A stretch of 64,000 nucleotides of DNA from Ruegeria sp. SCSIO 43209 (GTDB lineage: Bacteria; Pseudomonadota; Alphaproteobacteria; Rhodobacterales; Rhodobacteraceae), in the NCBI RefSeq assembly GCF_019904295.1, contig NZ_CP065359.1, forward strand, positions 1,451,001 to 1,515,000, given 5' to 3'. Position numbers and translations under genes: made by a program. Below, one piece after another: positions 44,591 to 53,772 of the stretch. Under the pieces are notes generated by a model, which searched no databases, was not told the origin of the DNA, and worked only from the letters and a program-made list of their open reading frames with translations. Position 1 is the first letter of the stretch. The number at the start of each line of letters is the position of its first letter.

Positions 44591-46090
44591 ATGCAGAACC
44601 TGACCCATTTCATCAACGGCGAAAATGTCGCTGGCACATCTGGCCGCTTTGACAATGTATTCAACCCAGCAACGGGTGAAGTGCAGTACCAATGCCCGAT
44701 GGCCAGTGTCGCCGAGACCACCGCTGCGATCGAAGACGCTGCAGCAGCTCAGGTCGCTTGGGGCGCAACCAACCCGCAGAAGCGCGCGCGCGTTATGATG
44801 GCGATGGTTGGTTTGATGAACCGCAACATGGACAAGCTGGCCGAGGCTCTCAGCCGCGAGCACGGTAAAACCATCCCGGACGCCAAGGGTGATCTGCAGC
44901 GTGGTCTGGAAGTGATAGAATACTGCATCGGCGCGCCCCAGATGCTGAAAGGTGAGTTCACCGACAGCGCGGGCCCGGGCATCGATATGTATTCAATGCG
45001 TCAGCCGCTGGGCGTGGTCGCTTCGATCATGCCATTCAACTTCCCCGCAATGATGCCACTGTGGCACGTTGGCCCGGCACTGGCCTGCGGCAACGCAGTT
45101 GTTCTAAAGCCGTCCGAGCGCGACCCCTCTGTTCCATTGATGCTGGCAGAGCTGTTTGTCGAAGCTGGTCTGCCCAAGGGCGTGTTCCAAGTCGTAAACG
45201 GTGACAAAGAGGCCGTGGACACCCTGCTGGACAGCGAAATCATTCAGGGCGTGTCATTCGTGGGTTCAACCCCGATCGCGCAGTACATCTATGCTCGTGC
45301 AACCGCCAACGGCAAACGCGCGCAGTGTTTCGGTGGCGCTAAGAACCACATGATCGTTATGCCTGACGCCGATCTGGATCAGGCTGCTGATGCGCTGGTC
45401 GGTGCAGGTTTCGGCGCGGCTGGCGAACGCTGCATGGCAATCTCGGTGGCCGTGCCTGTGGGCGAAGAAACCGCAGACGCACTGATCGAAAAACTGATCC
45501 CTCGCGTGGAGAAGCTGAAAGTTGGCCCCTACACAGCGGGCGACGACGTGGACATGGGTCCGGTTGTTACTGCTGCCGCGAAAGAGCGTATCCTTGGCCT
45601 GATCAACTCGGGCGTTGAGCAGGGTGCGAAGCTGGTTATCGACAACCGCGATTTCAGCTTGCAGGGTTATGAGGACGGCTTCTTTGTCGGCCCGCACTTG
45701 TTCGACAACGTCACCCCCGACATGGATATCTACAAGCAAGAGATCTTTGGACCGGTCCTGTCGACCGTCCGCGCGGGTTCTTATGAAGAGGCGCTGAAAC
45801 TGGCGATGGATCATGAATACGGCAACGGCACTGCGATCTTCACCCGCGACGGTGATACGGCGCGTGACTTTGCCAGCCGTGTGAACATCGGCATGGTCGG
45901 CATCAACGTTCCGATCCCGGTTCCGCTGGCCTACCACACTTTTGGCGGCTGGAAGAAATCGATGTTCGGCGACCTGAACCAGCACGGTCCAGACAGCTTC
46001 AAGTTCTACACCCGCACCAAAACAGTGACATCGCGCTGGCCGTCGGGCATCAAGGAAGGTGGCGAGTTCAACTTCAAAGCGATGGACTGA
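44591..46090 (+). CDS. mmsA: Methylmalonate-semialdehyde dehydrogenase (CoA-acylating)
   Basis: The ATG at 44591 follows GGAGGAG and gives 499 residues starting MQNLTHFINGENVAGTSGRF. The catalytic cysteine lies in AAGERCMAISVAVPVG, a signature of MmsA rather than other aldehyde dehydrogenases. It turns methylmalonate semialdehyde into propionyl-CoA at the end of valine breakdown. The other valine genes (acyl-CoA dehydrogenase, hydrolase, mmsB) are 4.5 kb downstream beyond unrelated genes. Confidence 0.95.
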   Translation: MQNLTHFINGENVAGTSGRFDNVFNPATGEVQYQCPMASVAETTAAIEDAAAAQVAWGATNPQKRARVMMAMVGLMNRNMDKLAEALSREHGKTIPDAKGDLQRGLEVIEYCIGAPQMLKGEFTDSAGPGIDMYSMRQPLGVVASIMPFNFPAMMPLWHVGPALACGNAVVLKPSERDPSVPLMLAELFVEAGLPKGVFQVVNGDKEAVDTLLDSEIIQGVSFVGSTPIAQYIYARATANGKRAQCFGGAKNHMIVMPDADLDQAADALVGAGFGAAGERCMAISVAVPVGEETADALIEKLIPRVEKLKVGPYTAGDDVDMGPVVTAAAKERILGLINSGVEQGAKLVIDNRDFSLQGYEDGFFVGPHLFDNVTPDMDIYKQEIFGPVLSTVRAGSYEEALKLAMDHEYGNGTAIFTRDGDTARDFASRVNIGMVGINVPIPVPLAYHTFGGWKKSMFGDLNQHGPDSFKFYTRTKTVTSRWPSGIKEGGEFNFKAMD

Positions 46091-46111
46091 TCATTCAGCT
46101 TACAAATCAGG

Positions 46112-46141
46112 AAACCCGGCCCTACATGGGTCGGGTTTTTT
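46112..46141 (+). terminator. Intrinsic terminator of mmsA
   Basis: AAACCCG pairs with CGGGTTT, with CCC-GGG and one G-U inside, loop TACAT, and a six-T run. It lies 22 bp after the mmsA stop. Confidence 0.85.
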
Positions 46142-46278
46142 CGTGCATGCGCCAGTTGCTGCCTGATCGCGTACCTCACAAGAAATTCAGAGGTCGCCCT
46201 CTGGAAAAAGCAGACATTCACTAATATTTTATCGGTAATTCAACTATCCGAGCAGCTCATAACTCCCTGGAGGCAACC

Positions 46279-46878
46279 TTGTCCCAAAATCGTTTTACCC
46301 GTCGTCACGCCCTTTTGGGCGCTGCATCGCTGATTGCGGCCCCTGCCATCGTGCGTGCTCAAAGCACTGATGCTTTCCCACAGACCGAGGAAGCAATCAG
46401 CACGCAGCTTCCAGTACGTCGTAACGTTTCATCGTTCTCGCAGCAGAATTGGCAGGATCACTTTGACGAGTTGGGCGTCGGCGCATTGTTGGCCGATATC
46501 ACCAGCCGGGCTGTTCATTACTGGGGGCCGGATGGAACCTACAAGCTGTACCCCAGTTCTGTCCCGATGAGCGAAGAGCTGACCAAGCGCGGCTATACTA
46601 AAGTCACACGCAAGGCGGAGAACCCAAGCTGGACACCAACCCCATCAATGCGCGAGCGCGATCCCTCGTTGCCAATTCGCATGGAGGGTGGTGAACCTGG
46701 AAACCCATTGGGAACTCGCGCTATGTATCTTGGCTGGCCTGCCTACCTGGTTCACGGCACCTATGATACCCGCAAGATTGGACGTCAGAGCTCGTCCGGC
46801 TGTATCGGTCTTTATAACCAGCACGTTGAAGAGCTGTACCCGCTGGTAAAGGTCGGTACTCAGGTACGTTTGGTCTAA
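46279..46878 (+). CDS. L,D-transpeptidase with Tat-type signal
   Basis: A TTG start at 46279 follows a strong GGAGG (46269-46273). The N terminus NRFTRRHALLGAASLIAAPA has a twin-arginine signal. The YkuD catalytic block near the C terminus reads VHGTYDTRKIGRQSSSGCIG, with His and Cys in place; a Gly replaces the Arg usual after GCI. The enzyme would make 3-3 cross-links in peptidoglycan or attach proteins to it in the periplasm. It lies between mmsA and a convergent fasciclin gene, with no clear operon partner. Confidence 0.9.
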   Translation: MSQNRFTRRHALLGAASLIAAPAIVRAQSTDAFPQTEEAISTQLPVRRNVSSFSQQNWQDHFDELGVGALLADITSRAVHYWGPDGTYKLYPSSVPMSEELTKRGYTKVTRKAENPSWTPTPSMRERDPSLPIRMEGGEPGNPLGTRAMYLGWPAYLVHGTYDTRKIGRQSSSGCIGLYNQHVEELYPLVKVGTQVRLV

Positions 46879-46902
46879 ACGGCGAGTTTCTACACGAAAC
46901 AC

Positions 46903-46940
46903 AAAAAAAGCCCCGTCCATCAGGAACGGGGCTTTTGTTT
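46903..46940. terminator. Bidirectional terminator between L,D-transpeptidase and fasciclin genes
   Basis: AAAAGCCCCGT, 9-base loop, ACGGGGCTTTT, flanked by an A-run on the left and a T-rich tract on the right, between two converging genes. Confidence 0.85.
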
Positions 46941-46957
46941 TCGTGAAGGTGGTAGAT

Positions 46958-47434
46958 TTATTCGGGAATGATCACTTCGTCGACAACGTGAATGACGCCG
47001 TTGCTGGCTTCGATGTCGGCCTGCACAACTTTGGCACCATTAACTTTCACGCCATTTTTTGCGTTCACGCTTAGTCGGTCGCCTTGCACGGTCAGAACCT
47101 TCGCGCGCTTTCCTGCAATGTCGCCGGACATCACTTTGGCTGGCACGACATGGTAGGTCAGGATCGACACCAACTGGTCCTTGTTTTCTGGCAGAAGTAG
47201 GGTTTCAACAGTGCCTTCAGGCAGAGCTGCAAAAGCCTCATCCGTGGGTGCAAAGACGGTGAAGGGCCCATCGCCTTTCAGCGTATCAACCAGGCCCGCG
47301 GCCTGAACGGCAGCAACCAAGGTGTTGAACGACCCGGCAGCAACTGCGGTATCTACGATATCAGCGGCCTGTGCCTTGACGGGCAGTGCAAGTGCAAATG
47401 CGGCGGCAGCGCCCATGAATGTGCGGCGGAACAT
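46958..47434 (-). CDS. Secreted fasciclin (FAS1) domain protein
   Basis: The 158-residue protein has a signal peptide ([23 protein letters not shown]) and one FAS1 domain: [36 protein letters not shown] and the second signature [23 protein letters not shown]1 domains mediate adhesion or bind ligands at the cell surface or in the periplasm. The length fits single-domain bacterial forms. No operon partner is visible. Confidence 0.92.
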   Translation of the reverse strand: MFRRTFMGAAAAFALALPVKAQAADIVDTAVAAGSFNTLVAAVQAAGLVDTLKGDGPFTVFAPTDEAFAALPEGTVETLLLPENKDQLVSILTYHVVPAKVMSGDIAGKRAKVLTVQGDRLSVNAKNGVKVNGAKVVQADIEASNGVIHVVDEVIIPE

Positions 47435-47505
47435 GGCTGTTAACTCCTCTCCAGCTTGTTATGGAAAGAGTTACGGGCCTAGGTTCGAACCGGATCACAC
47501 AGAAT

Positions 47506-48357
47506 TCAATTTTCTTTGAGCTGAACCCAGATGCTCTGCGCACGGCCCTCTTCTAGAAACGGCAGCGCTGCGACGGCGTCGGGGCGATCCTGCTGCAGGT
47601 AATATCCGGGCCAAAGCATTGAATAGAAACCGGATTGCAGCAAGGCGTGCAACATGTACTGCTCACCCCATCCTGGGCAGTCATAGAAGAACCGTTTGGG
47701 ATATTCATAAGGCAGAAAAACATCGTGGACATGAATGACAACGCCGGGTTTCAGCGCCGGAATGATCCGACAGAATAGATGTGCGACATCGTTGCTCATC
47801 CGAACCACATGGCTTGAATCGATGAACAGAACATCCCCAGCCTCAAGCTGATCGAACAGCGCGGGATCTACTTCTTCCAGTCGCTTCTGCTCAAACTGAT
47901 CGACGACATGGGCGATATCTGCGCGCGGGTACGGATCAATTGCCGTGATCGTCGTATCCAAACCACCATCTATGATCGCCTGCCGCGTCACGCGGGTAGA
48001 GTTCCCGCAGCCGACCTCGATCACGCGCTTGGGCTGAAAGCGGCGGATAATCAAGTAAAGCGCATCCGCATCCGGGCTATCGTAATATCCGTTGCCGGTG
48101 TGATAACCGGTTTGGTTTCGCGCCGGGTCCTTCAACGCAGCAAGCTCATCGGCATGGCGCGTATACTCTTTGATCAGTTGCGCGATATCGAATCCGTCCA
48201 TCCCCGGCGACAGGGCATAAGCGGGCCTGGTCAATCCCCCTGCCCGTTCGAACGCTTCCAGCCGCGCCCGTTCATCCTGTTCCGTAACCTTGTCGATCAG
48301 CTTGACGCCCAACTCATCCAGGGCGGCATTGATCTGCGGAAATTTTCTGGGTTTCAC
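47506..48357 (-). CDS. Class I SAM-dependent methyltransferase (Methyltransf_24 type)
   Basis: The 283-residue protein has a SAM-binding motif VIEVGCGNSTRVTRQAI near residue 115, then ITAIDPYPRADI and GDVLFIDSSHVVRMSNDV, a pattern of the Methyltransf_24 group often linked with glycan or small-molecule modification. C-terminal HVHDVFLPYEYPKRF fits the same group. The substrate is unknown. It is a single gene divergent from ybdK, with 135 bp between the starts. Confidence 0.85.
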   Translation of the reverse strand: MKPRKFPQINAALDELGVKLIDKVTEQDERARLEAFERAGGLTRPAYALSPGMDGFDIAQLIKEYTRHADELAALKDPARNQTGYHTGNGYYDSPDADALYLIIRRFQPKRVIEVGCGNSTRVTRQAIIDGGLDTTITAIDPYPRADIAHVVDQFEQKRLEEVDPALFDQLEAGDVLFIDSSHVVRMSNDVAHLFCRIIPALKPGVVIHVHDVFLPYEYPKRFFYDCPGWGEQYMLHALLQSGFYSMLWPGYYLQQDRPDAVAALPFLEEGRAQSIWVQLKEN

Positions 48358-48492
48358 GAGGACGGCTCCACATTGCGTTGCGCCCGCTCTTTACCTGTGC
48401 ACGCAGGACCTCTGCAAGAACCGACAGGTCAAACCCTTGGCAAAAAGATAATTTCCGTATTCACTAACGTGAATTGACCAACGAGGACCGCC

Positions 48493-49608
48493 ATGCAGCA
48501 GGAATTTACGATCGGCATTGAAGAGGAATACCTGCTGGTCGATCAAGACAGTCTGCAGCTCGCCGAGGCGCCCGCAGCATTGATGGAAGCTTGTCAGGCA
48601 GATTTCGAAGGCCAGGTCAGCCCGGAATTTCTGCAGTGCCAGATCGAAGTCGGGACCCGCCCACATGCTACGATCAGATCGGCGCGCGAAGATCTAAAGC
48701 GCCTGCGTTCTTGTGTATCAAAACGTGCGTCCGAGTATAATCTGGCTCCGATCGCGGTCTCTTGCCATCCGTTTGCGAACTGGAAAGATCAACACCATAC
48801 ACGGAAAGAACGCTATGACGCCCTGCAGCATGCTTTGGGCGGCGTGGCGCGGCGGATGCTGATCTGCGGAATGCACGTGCATGTGGGCGTCGAAGATCAA
48901 GCCTTGCGCGCCGACCTGGTACCCCAGCTTTCTTACTTTCTGCCCCATCTGCTGGCGTTGTCGACCTCGTCTCCTTATTGGAACGGCGAAGATACCGGGC
49001 TTTCCTCCTATAGGCTCACCGTGTTCGACAATCTGCCCCGGACCGGTCTGCCCCCGGTGTTCAGCAGTTGGGGCGAATACGAACGCACCACCGGCGTGCT
49101 GGTCGAACTCGGCGTGATCGAGGACACCTCTAAAATCTGGTGGGACCTACGTCCATCTCACCGGTTCCCCACCCTAGAAACACGCATCATGGACGTACAG
49201 CCAAGGCTTGAACATACGCTTTCGCTTGCAGCGCTAGTGCAGGCGCTGACCCGGATGCTGTGCCGCCTGAAAGACCGCAATCTTCGTTGGCGGCAATATG
49301 ATAAGTTTCTGATCGGCGAAAACCGTTGGCGCGCGCAGCGCTACGGTGTGGGCGAAGGTCTGATCGATTTCGGTGATCGCTCAATCAAGCCGATGGCTGA
49401 ACTGATCGGAGAGCTGATGGGCATGTTGGCCGAAGACACCGAGGCATTGGGCACCATGACCGAACTCGCCCGACTTCGGCAGATCGCAGAAAATGGCACC
49501 TCCGCCACCCGCCAACGCCGTGTTTACGCTGAAGCTTTGGCGCGCGGGGATGATCCGGGCATGGCGGTGGTCAAGCACCTGATCGAGGAATTTCACGCCG
49601 ACCTATAA
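48493..49608 (+). CDS. ybdK: Carboxylate-amine ligase, YbdK type (glutamate-cysteine ligase 2 family)
   Basis: The 371-residue protein begins [13 protein letters not shown], the GCS2 ATP-grasp-like signature, and has [12 protein letters not shown] near residue 130 and [16 protein letters not shown] near 230. YbdK proteins show weak gamma-glutamyl-cysteine ligase activity in E. coli; the true substrate in these bacteria is unknown. The gene is separate from glutathione genes. It converges with the next gene, with 2 bp between the stop codons. Confidence 0.9.
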   Translation: MQQEFTIGIEEEYLLVDQDSLQLAEAPAALMEACQADFEGQVSPEFLQCQIEVGTRPHATIRSAREDLKRLRSCVSKRASEYNLAPIAVSCHPFANWKDQHHTRKERYDALQHALGGVARRMLICGMHVHVGVEDQALRADLVPQLSYFLPHLLALSTSSPYWNGEDTGLSSYRLTVFDNLPRTGLPPVFSSWGEYERTTGVLVELGVIEDTSKIWWDLRPSHRFPTLETRIMDVQPRLEHTLSLAALVQALTRMLCRLKDRNLRWRQYDKFLIGENRWRAQRYGVGEGLIDFGDRSIKPMAELIGELMGMLAEDTEALGTMTELARLRQIAENGTSATRQRRVYAEALARGDDPGMAVVKHLIEEFHADL

Positions 49609-49610
49609 AG

Positions 49611-50471
49611 TCAAACCGCCGCCAAAATCTCTTTAATCCGGTCCGCTACGGGTTCATACAAATCGCGATCCGTCCAGTATCCGTTATGCGAAAGCGGGTT
49701 CCACGACGTAAAGATTTTGCCCGCATTGATCGGCTTATCCTTCAAGGCCCCACTTTGAGCGAGCTGTTCATAGCTTGGCGCGCTTTTGCCCAAAGGAAAA
49801 CCCAAAACATCATGCTTGTCATAGTAGTTTCGCCACCAGGTCGAAAACTGCAACGCAGGCGGCAGCGCGCGGTTCGGGGCCATGATCGGAAAAATCTCAT
49901 TCTCGGGATATGCGAACAGAAAAATCGGAATATTGCACCCAAACGTCACGAGGCCAGCAACGGTTTTCATGTTTTCAACATCTGTCGGGTGAACCGGTGA
50001 ACCACCCTGGCGCAGATGTCTTTGCATGTCATAAATATAGTTCGACATTATGTGCCCACCCAGCGAATGCGCCAGGATCAGTACAGGCCCCTGTGGTCCG
50101 ACCTGGTATTTGACGACCCCCATCACATTCTCGATTTTCTTGTGGATCGCCTCATAGATCTTATCGCCATCATCCGGAGTTGGTCGGTAGGAAGCCGCAT
50201 CCGACAGATTGCACACTACAAACTCGCGCAGCTTGTCGTATCCAAGGCTGCGGTTGACCTTGCGCAGATATGCCTTTTGCCGCCCTTGCAGGATCTGTGC
50301 CCAGACCACCTCGTGCCAGATCACATCATCCATATCCGCGCCGACCCGGTTCGAAACGCGTCGTTTCAGCCCTTTGGAAAACGTTGGGGTCGTGGATGGG
50401 GGCTGGTTCTGAGGATTGTACTGGCTGCCCATGCCGTGAATCGCGATAACAGCAAGCTTGTGTGACGACAT
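49611..50471 (-). CDS. Alpha/beta-hydrolase-like (lipase-type) protein of unknown function
   Basis: A 286-residue protein: VIAIHGMGSQY near the N terminus is an oxyanion-hole type HG motif, and LILAHSLGGHIMSNYIYDM near residue 130 has the GxSxG-like nucleophile (A-H-S-L-G). A C-terminal His candidate is in NPLSHNGYWTD. There is no signal peptide. The family is found as conserved hypothetical proteins; the natural substrate is not known. It is similar in general plan, not in detail, to the membrane-anchored hydrolase at 3.5 kb. Confidence 0.75.
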   Translation of the reverse strand: MSSHKLAVIAIHGMGSQYNPQNQPPSTTPTFSKGLKRRVSNRVGADMDDVIWHEVVWAQILQGRQKAYLRKVNRSLGYDKLREFVVCNLSDAASYRPTPDDGDKIYEAIHKKIENVMGVVKYQVGPQGPVLILAHSLGGHIMSNYIYDMQRHLRQGGSPVHPTDVENMKTVAGLVTFGCNIPIFLFAYPENEIFPIMAPNRALPPALQFSTWWRNYYDKHDVLGFPLGKSAPSYEQLAQSGALKDKPINAGKIFTSWNPLSHNGYWTDRDLYEPVADRIKEILAAV

Positions 50472-50630
50472 AAGAATACTCCGTAATGATCAAGAAAGCA
50501 GAATTCCCGCAGTATACCTCACCGTCCAGAAATCCCCTAAATCGCCGGGTTTGCCGTCATTGAAAAATTTCTGTAAGGATTGAAGAATAAAACGCTCGTT
50601 CAATTCTATAGCCATCAGGAAGCACACGTC

Positions 50631-51773
50631 ATGGATTTCGCGCTGACCGAAGAACAAACGGCCATTTTCGACATGGCCTACGCCTTTGGCCAAGACCACA
50701 TCGCCCCCTTCGCGCGTCAGTGGGAAGCAGACGGAACCATCCCCAAAGAGCTTTGGCCCAAAATCGGCGAACTAGGATTTGGTGGACTTTATGTCTCGGA
50801 AGAGGCTGGTGGTTCTGGCCTGACGCGATTGGATGCGACACTGGTGTTCGAAGCGCTATCGATGGCCTGTCCCTCGGTCGCGGCGTTCCTGTCGATTCAC
50901 AACATGTGCGCCAAAATGCTGGACAGCTTTGGCAGTGACGATCTGAAGTCCCGCATTATGCCAAGTATCCTCAGCCTCGAAACCGTCCTCAGCTACTGCC
51001 TGACTGAACCCGGATCGGGATCGGACGCTGCGGCGCTGAAAACGCGCGCTGAACGGACCAATGAAGGCTTCACGCTCAACGGCACAAAAGCGTTCATTTC
51101 CGGCGGCGGCTATTCGGATGCCTATGTCTGCATGGTGCGCACGGGTGAAGACGGCCCTAGGGGGATCTCTACCGTCTATGTCGAAGACGGCACGCCGGGC
51201 CTGAGTTTCGGTGGTCTGGAACAGAAAATGGGTTGGAAAAGCCAGCCAACCGCGCAAGTTCAGTTTGACGATTGCAAAATTCCATCCGGCAATCTGGTCG
51301 GAGCTGAAGGCGACGGTTTCAAATACGCGATGATGGGGCTGGACGGTGGCCGTCTGAACATCGCCTCCTGCTCGCTGGGGGCAGCTCAGAACGGTCTGGA
51401 CATGACGTTGCAGTATATGTCCGAGCGCAAGGCCTTTGGACAATCGATCGATCAGTTTCAGGCGCTGCAGTTCCGACTGGCAGATATGGAGATTGAGCTA
51501 CAGGCGGCGCGCACCTTCCTGCGTCAGGCAGCGTGGAAACTTGATCAAGGCGCACCGGACGCCACAAAATTCTGCGCGATGGCCAAGAAGTTCGTAACCG
51601 AAACCGGATCGAAAGTCGTGGATCAGTGTCTGCAATTGCACGGTGGATACGGCTATCTGGCTGATTATGGCATCGAGAAACTGGTGCGGGATCTGCGCGT
51701 GCACCAAATACTGGAAGGCACGAACGAGATCATGCGCGTGATCGTTGCGCGCCAGATGCTCTCCAATCGCTGA
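50631..51773 (+). CDS. Acyl-CoA dehydrogenase, probably isobutyryl-CoA dehydrogenase
   Basis: The ATG at 50631 gives 380 residues starting MDFALTEEQTAIFDMAYAFG. YCLTEPGSGSDAAALKT near residue 125 is the FAD/substrate signature, and QLHGGYGYLADYGIEKLVRDLR near 345 the second; the catalytic Glu is in EGTNEIMR. It oxidises isobutyryl-CoA to methacrylyl-CoA, judged from its place directly before a 3-hydroxyisobutyryl-CoA hydrolase gene (8 bp gap) and mmsB. Closely related short branched-chain dehydrogenases cannot be excluded. Confidence 0.92.
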   Translation: MDFALTEEQTAIFDMAYAFGQDHIAPFARQWEADGTIPKELWPKIGELGFGGLYVSEEAGGSGLTRLDATLVFEALSMACPSVAAFLSIHNMCAKMLDSFGSDDLKSRIMPSILSLETVLSYCLTEPGSGSDAAALKTRAERTNEGFTLNGTKAFISGGGYSDAYVCMVRTGEDGPRGISTVYVEDGTPGLSFGGLEQKMGWKSQPTAQVQFDDCKIPSGNLVGAEGDGFKYAMMGLDGGRLNIASCSLGAAQNGLDMTLQYMSERKAFGQSIDQFQALQFRLADMEIELQAARTFLRQAAWKLDQGAPDATKFCAMAKKFVTETGSKVVDQCLQLHGGYGYLADYGIEKLVRDLRVHQILEGTNEIMRVIVARQMLSNR

Positions 51774-51781
51774 GGTCTTTG

Positions 51782-52822
51782 ATGTCCGATATTGACATTC
51801 GCACCGCAGGCCGTGCCGGGCGCATAACGCTGACACGTCCACACGCCCTAAACGCCCTTAGCTATGAGATGTGCATGGCCATCGATACCGCTCTGCGCAA
51901 CTGGCGTGAGGATGATCAAGTCGATCTGATCATTCTCGATGCCGAAGGCGACAAAGCCTTTTGCGCTGGCGGAGATATTGCCGAGCTTTATGCGACCGGC
52001 ACCAAGGCGGACTATGCTTATGGCCAAACGTTTTGGCGCGACGAATACCGCCTGAATGCCTTAATTTTTGAGTACTCAAAACCAGTGATCAGCTTCCTGC
52101 AAGGTTTCACCATGGGTGGCGGGGTTGGCATCGGGTGCCATGGCAGCCATCGAGTGGTTGGAGAAAGCTCAAAGATCGCGATGCCGGAATGCTCAATCGG
52201 GCTGGTTCCTGATGTGGGCGGATCGCTGATGTTGGCGCTGGCGCCGGGGCGATTGGGCGAGTATCTGGGCACCACCGGCCACCGCATGGGGCCCGGAGAT
52301 GCGATCTATGCCGGGTTTGCCGACCATTTCATTCCACAAGAGCATTGGGCGGGGCTGATAGACCAGTTGGAAGCCTCCGGACGGGCGGAACTGGTGGATG
52401 AGCATGCAGTGCGCGCACCGGATAGCCCCTTGGCTGAAATGCAGGGCGAGATCGACAGGCTATTCAGCGGAGAAAGCCTTGGCGATATCCTGAACAGCTT
52501 GCGCAACGATGACACAGAATTTTCGACGAAAATTCTCGGCACCCTGCAGCGAAACTCTCCTATCTCCATGGCTTGTGCTGTCGAGATGTTGCATCGGCTG
52601 CGCGGAACCGGCCTGACATTGCAAAAAGCGCTGGATCTGGAGTACCGGTTTACTTATCGCGCGATGGAGCATGGCGATTTTCTGGAAGGCATTCGCGCCC
52701 AGATCATCGACAAGGATCGCAACCCGAAATGGCAGTTTGCTGATTTGGATGTGCCTGCAGTCGCGGTGTCCAAGATGCTGCAACCGCTCGGTGCGGATGC
52801 ACTAAGCTTTTCAGAGGAGTAA
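51782..52822 (+). CDS. 3-hydroxyisobutyryl-CoA hydrolase (enoyl-CoA hydratase family)
   Basis: The ATG at 51782 gives 346 residues. The length and the motifs FCAGGDIAELY near residue 62, GFTMGGGVGIGCHGSHRVV near 105 and PECSIGLVPDVGGSLML near 135 are those of HIBCH, not of ordinary 260-residue enoyl-CoA hydratases. It releases 3-hydroxyisobutyrate in valine breakdown. It lies 8 bp after the acyl-CoA dehydrogenase and 3 bp before mmsB, so the three are an operon. A methacrylyl-CoA hydratase is not present nearby. Confidence 0.92.
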   Translation: MSDIDIRTAGRAGRITLTRPHALNALSYEMCMAIDTALRNWREDDQVDLIILDAEGDKAFCAGGDIAELYATGTKADYAYGQTFWRDEYRLNALIFEYSKPVISFLQGFTMGGGVGIGCHGSHRVVGESSKIAMPECSIGLVPDVGGSLMLALAPGRLGEYLGTTGHRMGPGDAIYAGFADHFIPQEHWAGLIDQLEASGRAELVDEHAVRAPDSPLAEMQGEIDRLFSGESLGDILNSLRNDDTEFSTKILGTLQRNSPISMACAVEMLHRLRGTGLTLQKALDLEYRFTYRAMEHGDFLEGIRAQIIDKDRNPKWQFADLDVPAVAVSKMLQPLGADALSFSEE

Positions 52823-52825
52823 GGG

Positions 52826-53698
52826 ATGAAAATCGCATTCATAGGGCTTGGCAATATGGGCGGCCCGATGGCTGCCAATCTGGCGCGCGCGGGTCATGAC
52901 GTGATCGGATTTGATCAAGTTGATGTCGCCGTTGAAGGCGTAGCCATGGCGTCTTCCGGCGCTGCCGCAGCTGCGGAAGCCGACGTGGTTATCACCATGC
53001 TTCCCAACGGGCAAATTCTGCGCGCTGTGGCCGATGAAGTTGTCCCTGAAATGCAAGACGGCGCGGTTCTGATTGACTGCTCTACGGTCGATGTCGACAG
53101 CGCCCGCGCGGTGGCGCAGCAAGCTGCTCAGGCTGGTCTGCTATCAGTCGATGCACCTGTATCCGGCGGGATTGGTGGGGCCGCTGCAGGCACTTTGACC
53201 TTTATGGCCGGTGGATCTGACGCAGCTTTTGCCAAGGCGGCTCCGTTATTTGAAATCATGGGGCAAAAAGCGGTTCACTGCGGTGAAGCTGGCGCGGGTC
53301 AGGCCGCCAAAATCTGCAACAACATGATCCTCGGCGTGACGATGATCGCAACCTGCGAGGCATTTGCGCTTGCTGATAAATTGGGATTGGATCGACAAAA
53401 GATGTTCGATGTCGTCAGCACGTCCTCAGGGTACAGCTGGACAATGAACGCCTATTGCCCTGCCCCCGGCGTTGGACCCGAAAGCCCATCCGACAATAAC
53501 TATACCCCTGGTTTCGCCGCCGAGCTGATGTTGAAAGACCTACGTCTCAGCCAACAGGCTGCCGAGAGTGCGGACGCTGATACGCCCATGGGACAGGTTG
53601 CGACAAAGCTCTATGAATTGTTTGTCGAACACGAAGATGGCTTGGGGCGCGATTTCAGCGCCATGCTGCCACGTTTTGAGAAGCGGTCCAGAGACTGA
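52826..53698 (+). CDS. mmsB: 3-hydroxyisobutyrate dehydrogenase
   Basis: The 290-residue protein starts MKIAFIGLGNMGGPMAANLA, the NAD-binding loop of beta-hydroxyacid dehydrogenases, then VDAPVSGGIGGAAAGTLTFM and the catalytic-lysine block GAGQAAKICNNMILGVTM near residue 165. It oxidises 3-hydroxyisobutyrate to methylmalonate semialdehyde, feeding mmsA. It follows the hydrolase gene by 3 bp and ends at a bidirectional terminator shared with uvrA. Confidence 0.95.
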   Translation: MKIAFIGLGNMGGPMAANLARAGHDVIGFDQVDVAVEGVAMASSGAAAAAEADVVITMLPNGQILRAVADEVVPEMQDGAVLIDCSTVDVDSARAVAQQAAQAGLLSVDAPVSGGIGGAAAGTLTFMAGGSDAAFAKAAPLFEIMGQKAVHCGEAGAGQAAKICNNMILGVTMIATCEAFALADKLGLDRQKMFDVVSTSSGYSWTMNAYCPAPGVGPESPSDNNYTPGFAAELMLKDLRLSQQAAESADADTPMGQVATKLYELFVEHEDGLGRDFSAMLPRFEKRSRD

Positions 53699-53731
53699 AC
53701 AACCTCAGAACGCAGCGCTCTACGAAGCACC

Positions 53732-53762
53732 AGAGAAGAAAATTCGCAGCATTTTCTTCTCT
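53732..53762. terminator. Bidirectional hairpin between mmsB and uvrA
   Basis: AGAGAAGAAAAT, loop TCGCAGC, ATTTTCTTCTCT: a perfect 12 bp stem between two converging genes, 10 bp from the uvrA stop. Confidence 0.7.
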
Positions 53763-53772
53763 CGCTCTGTTC

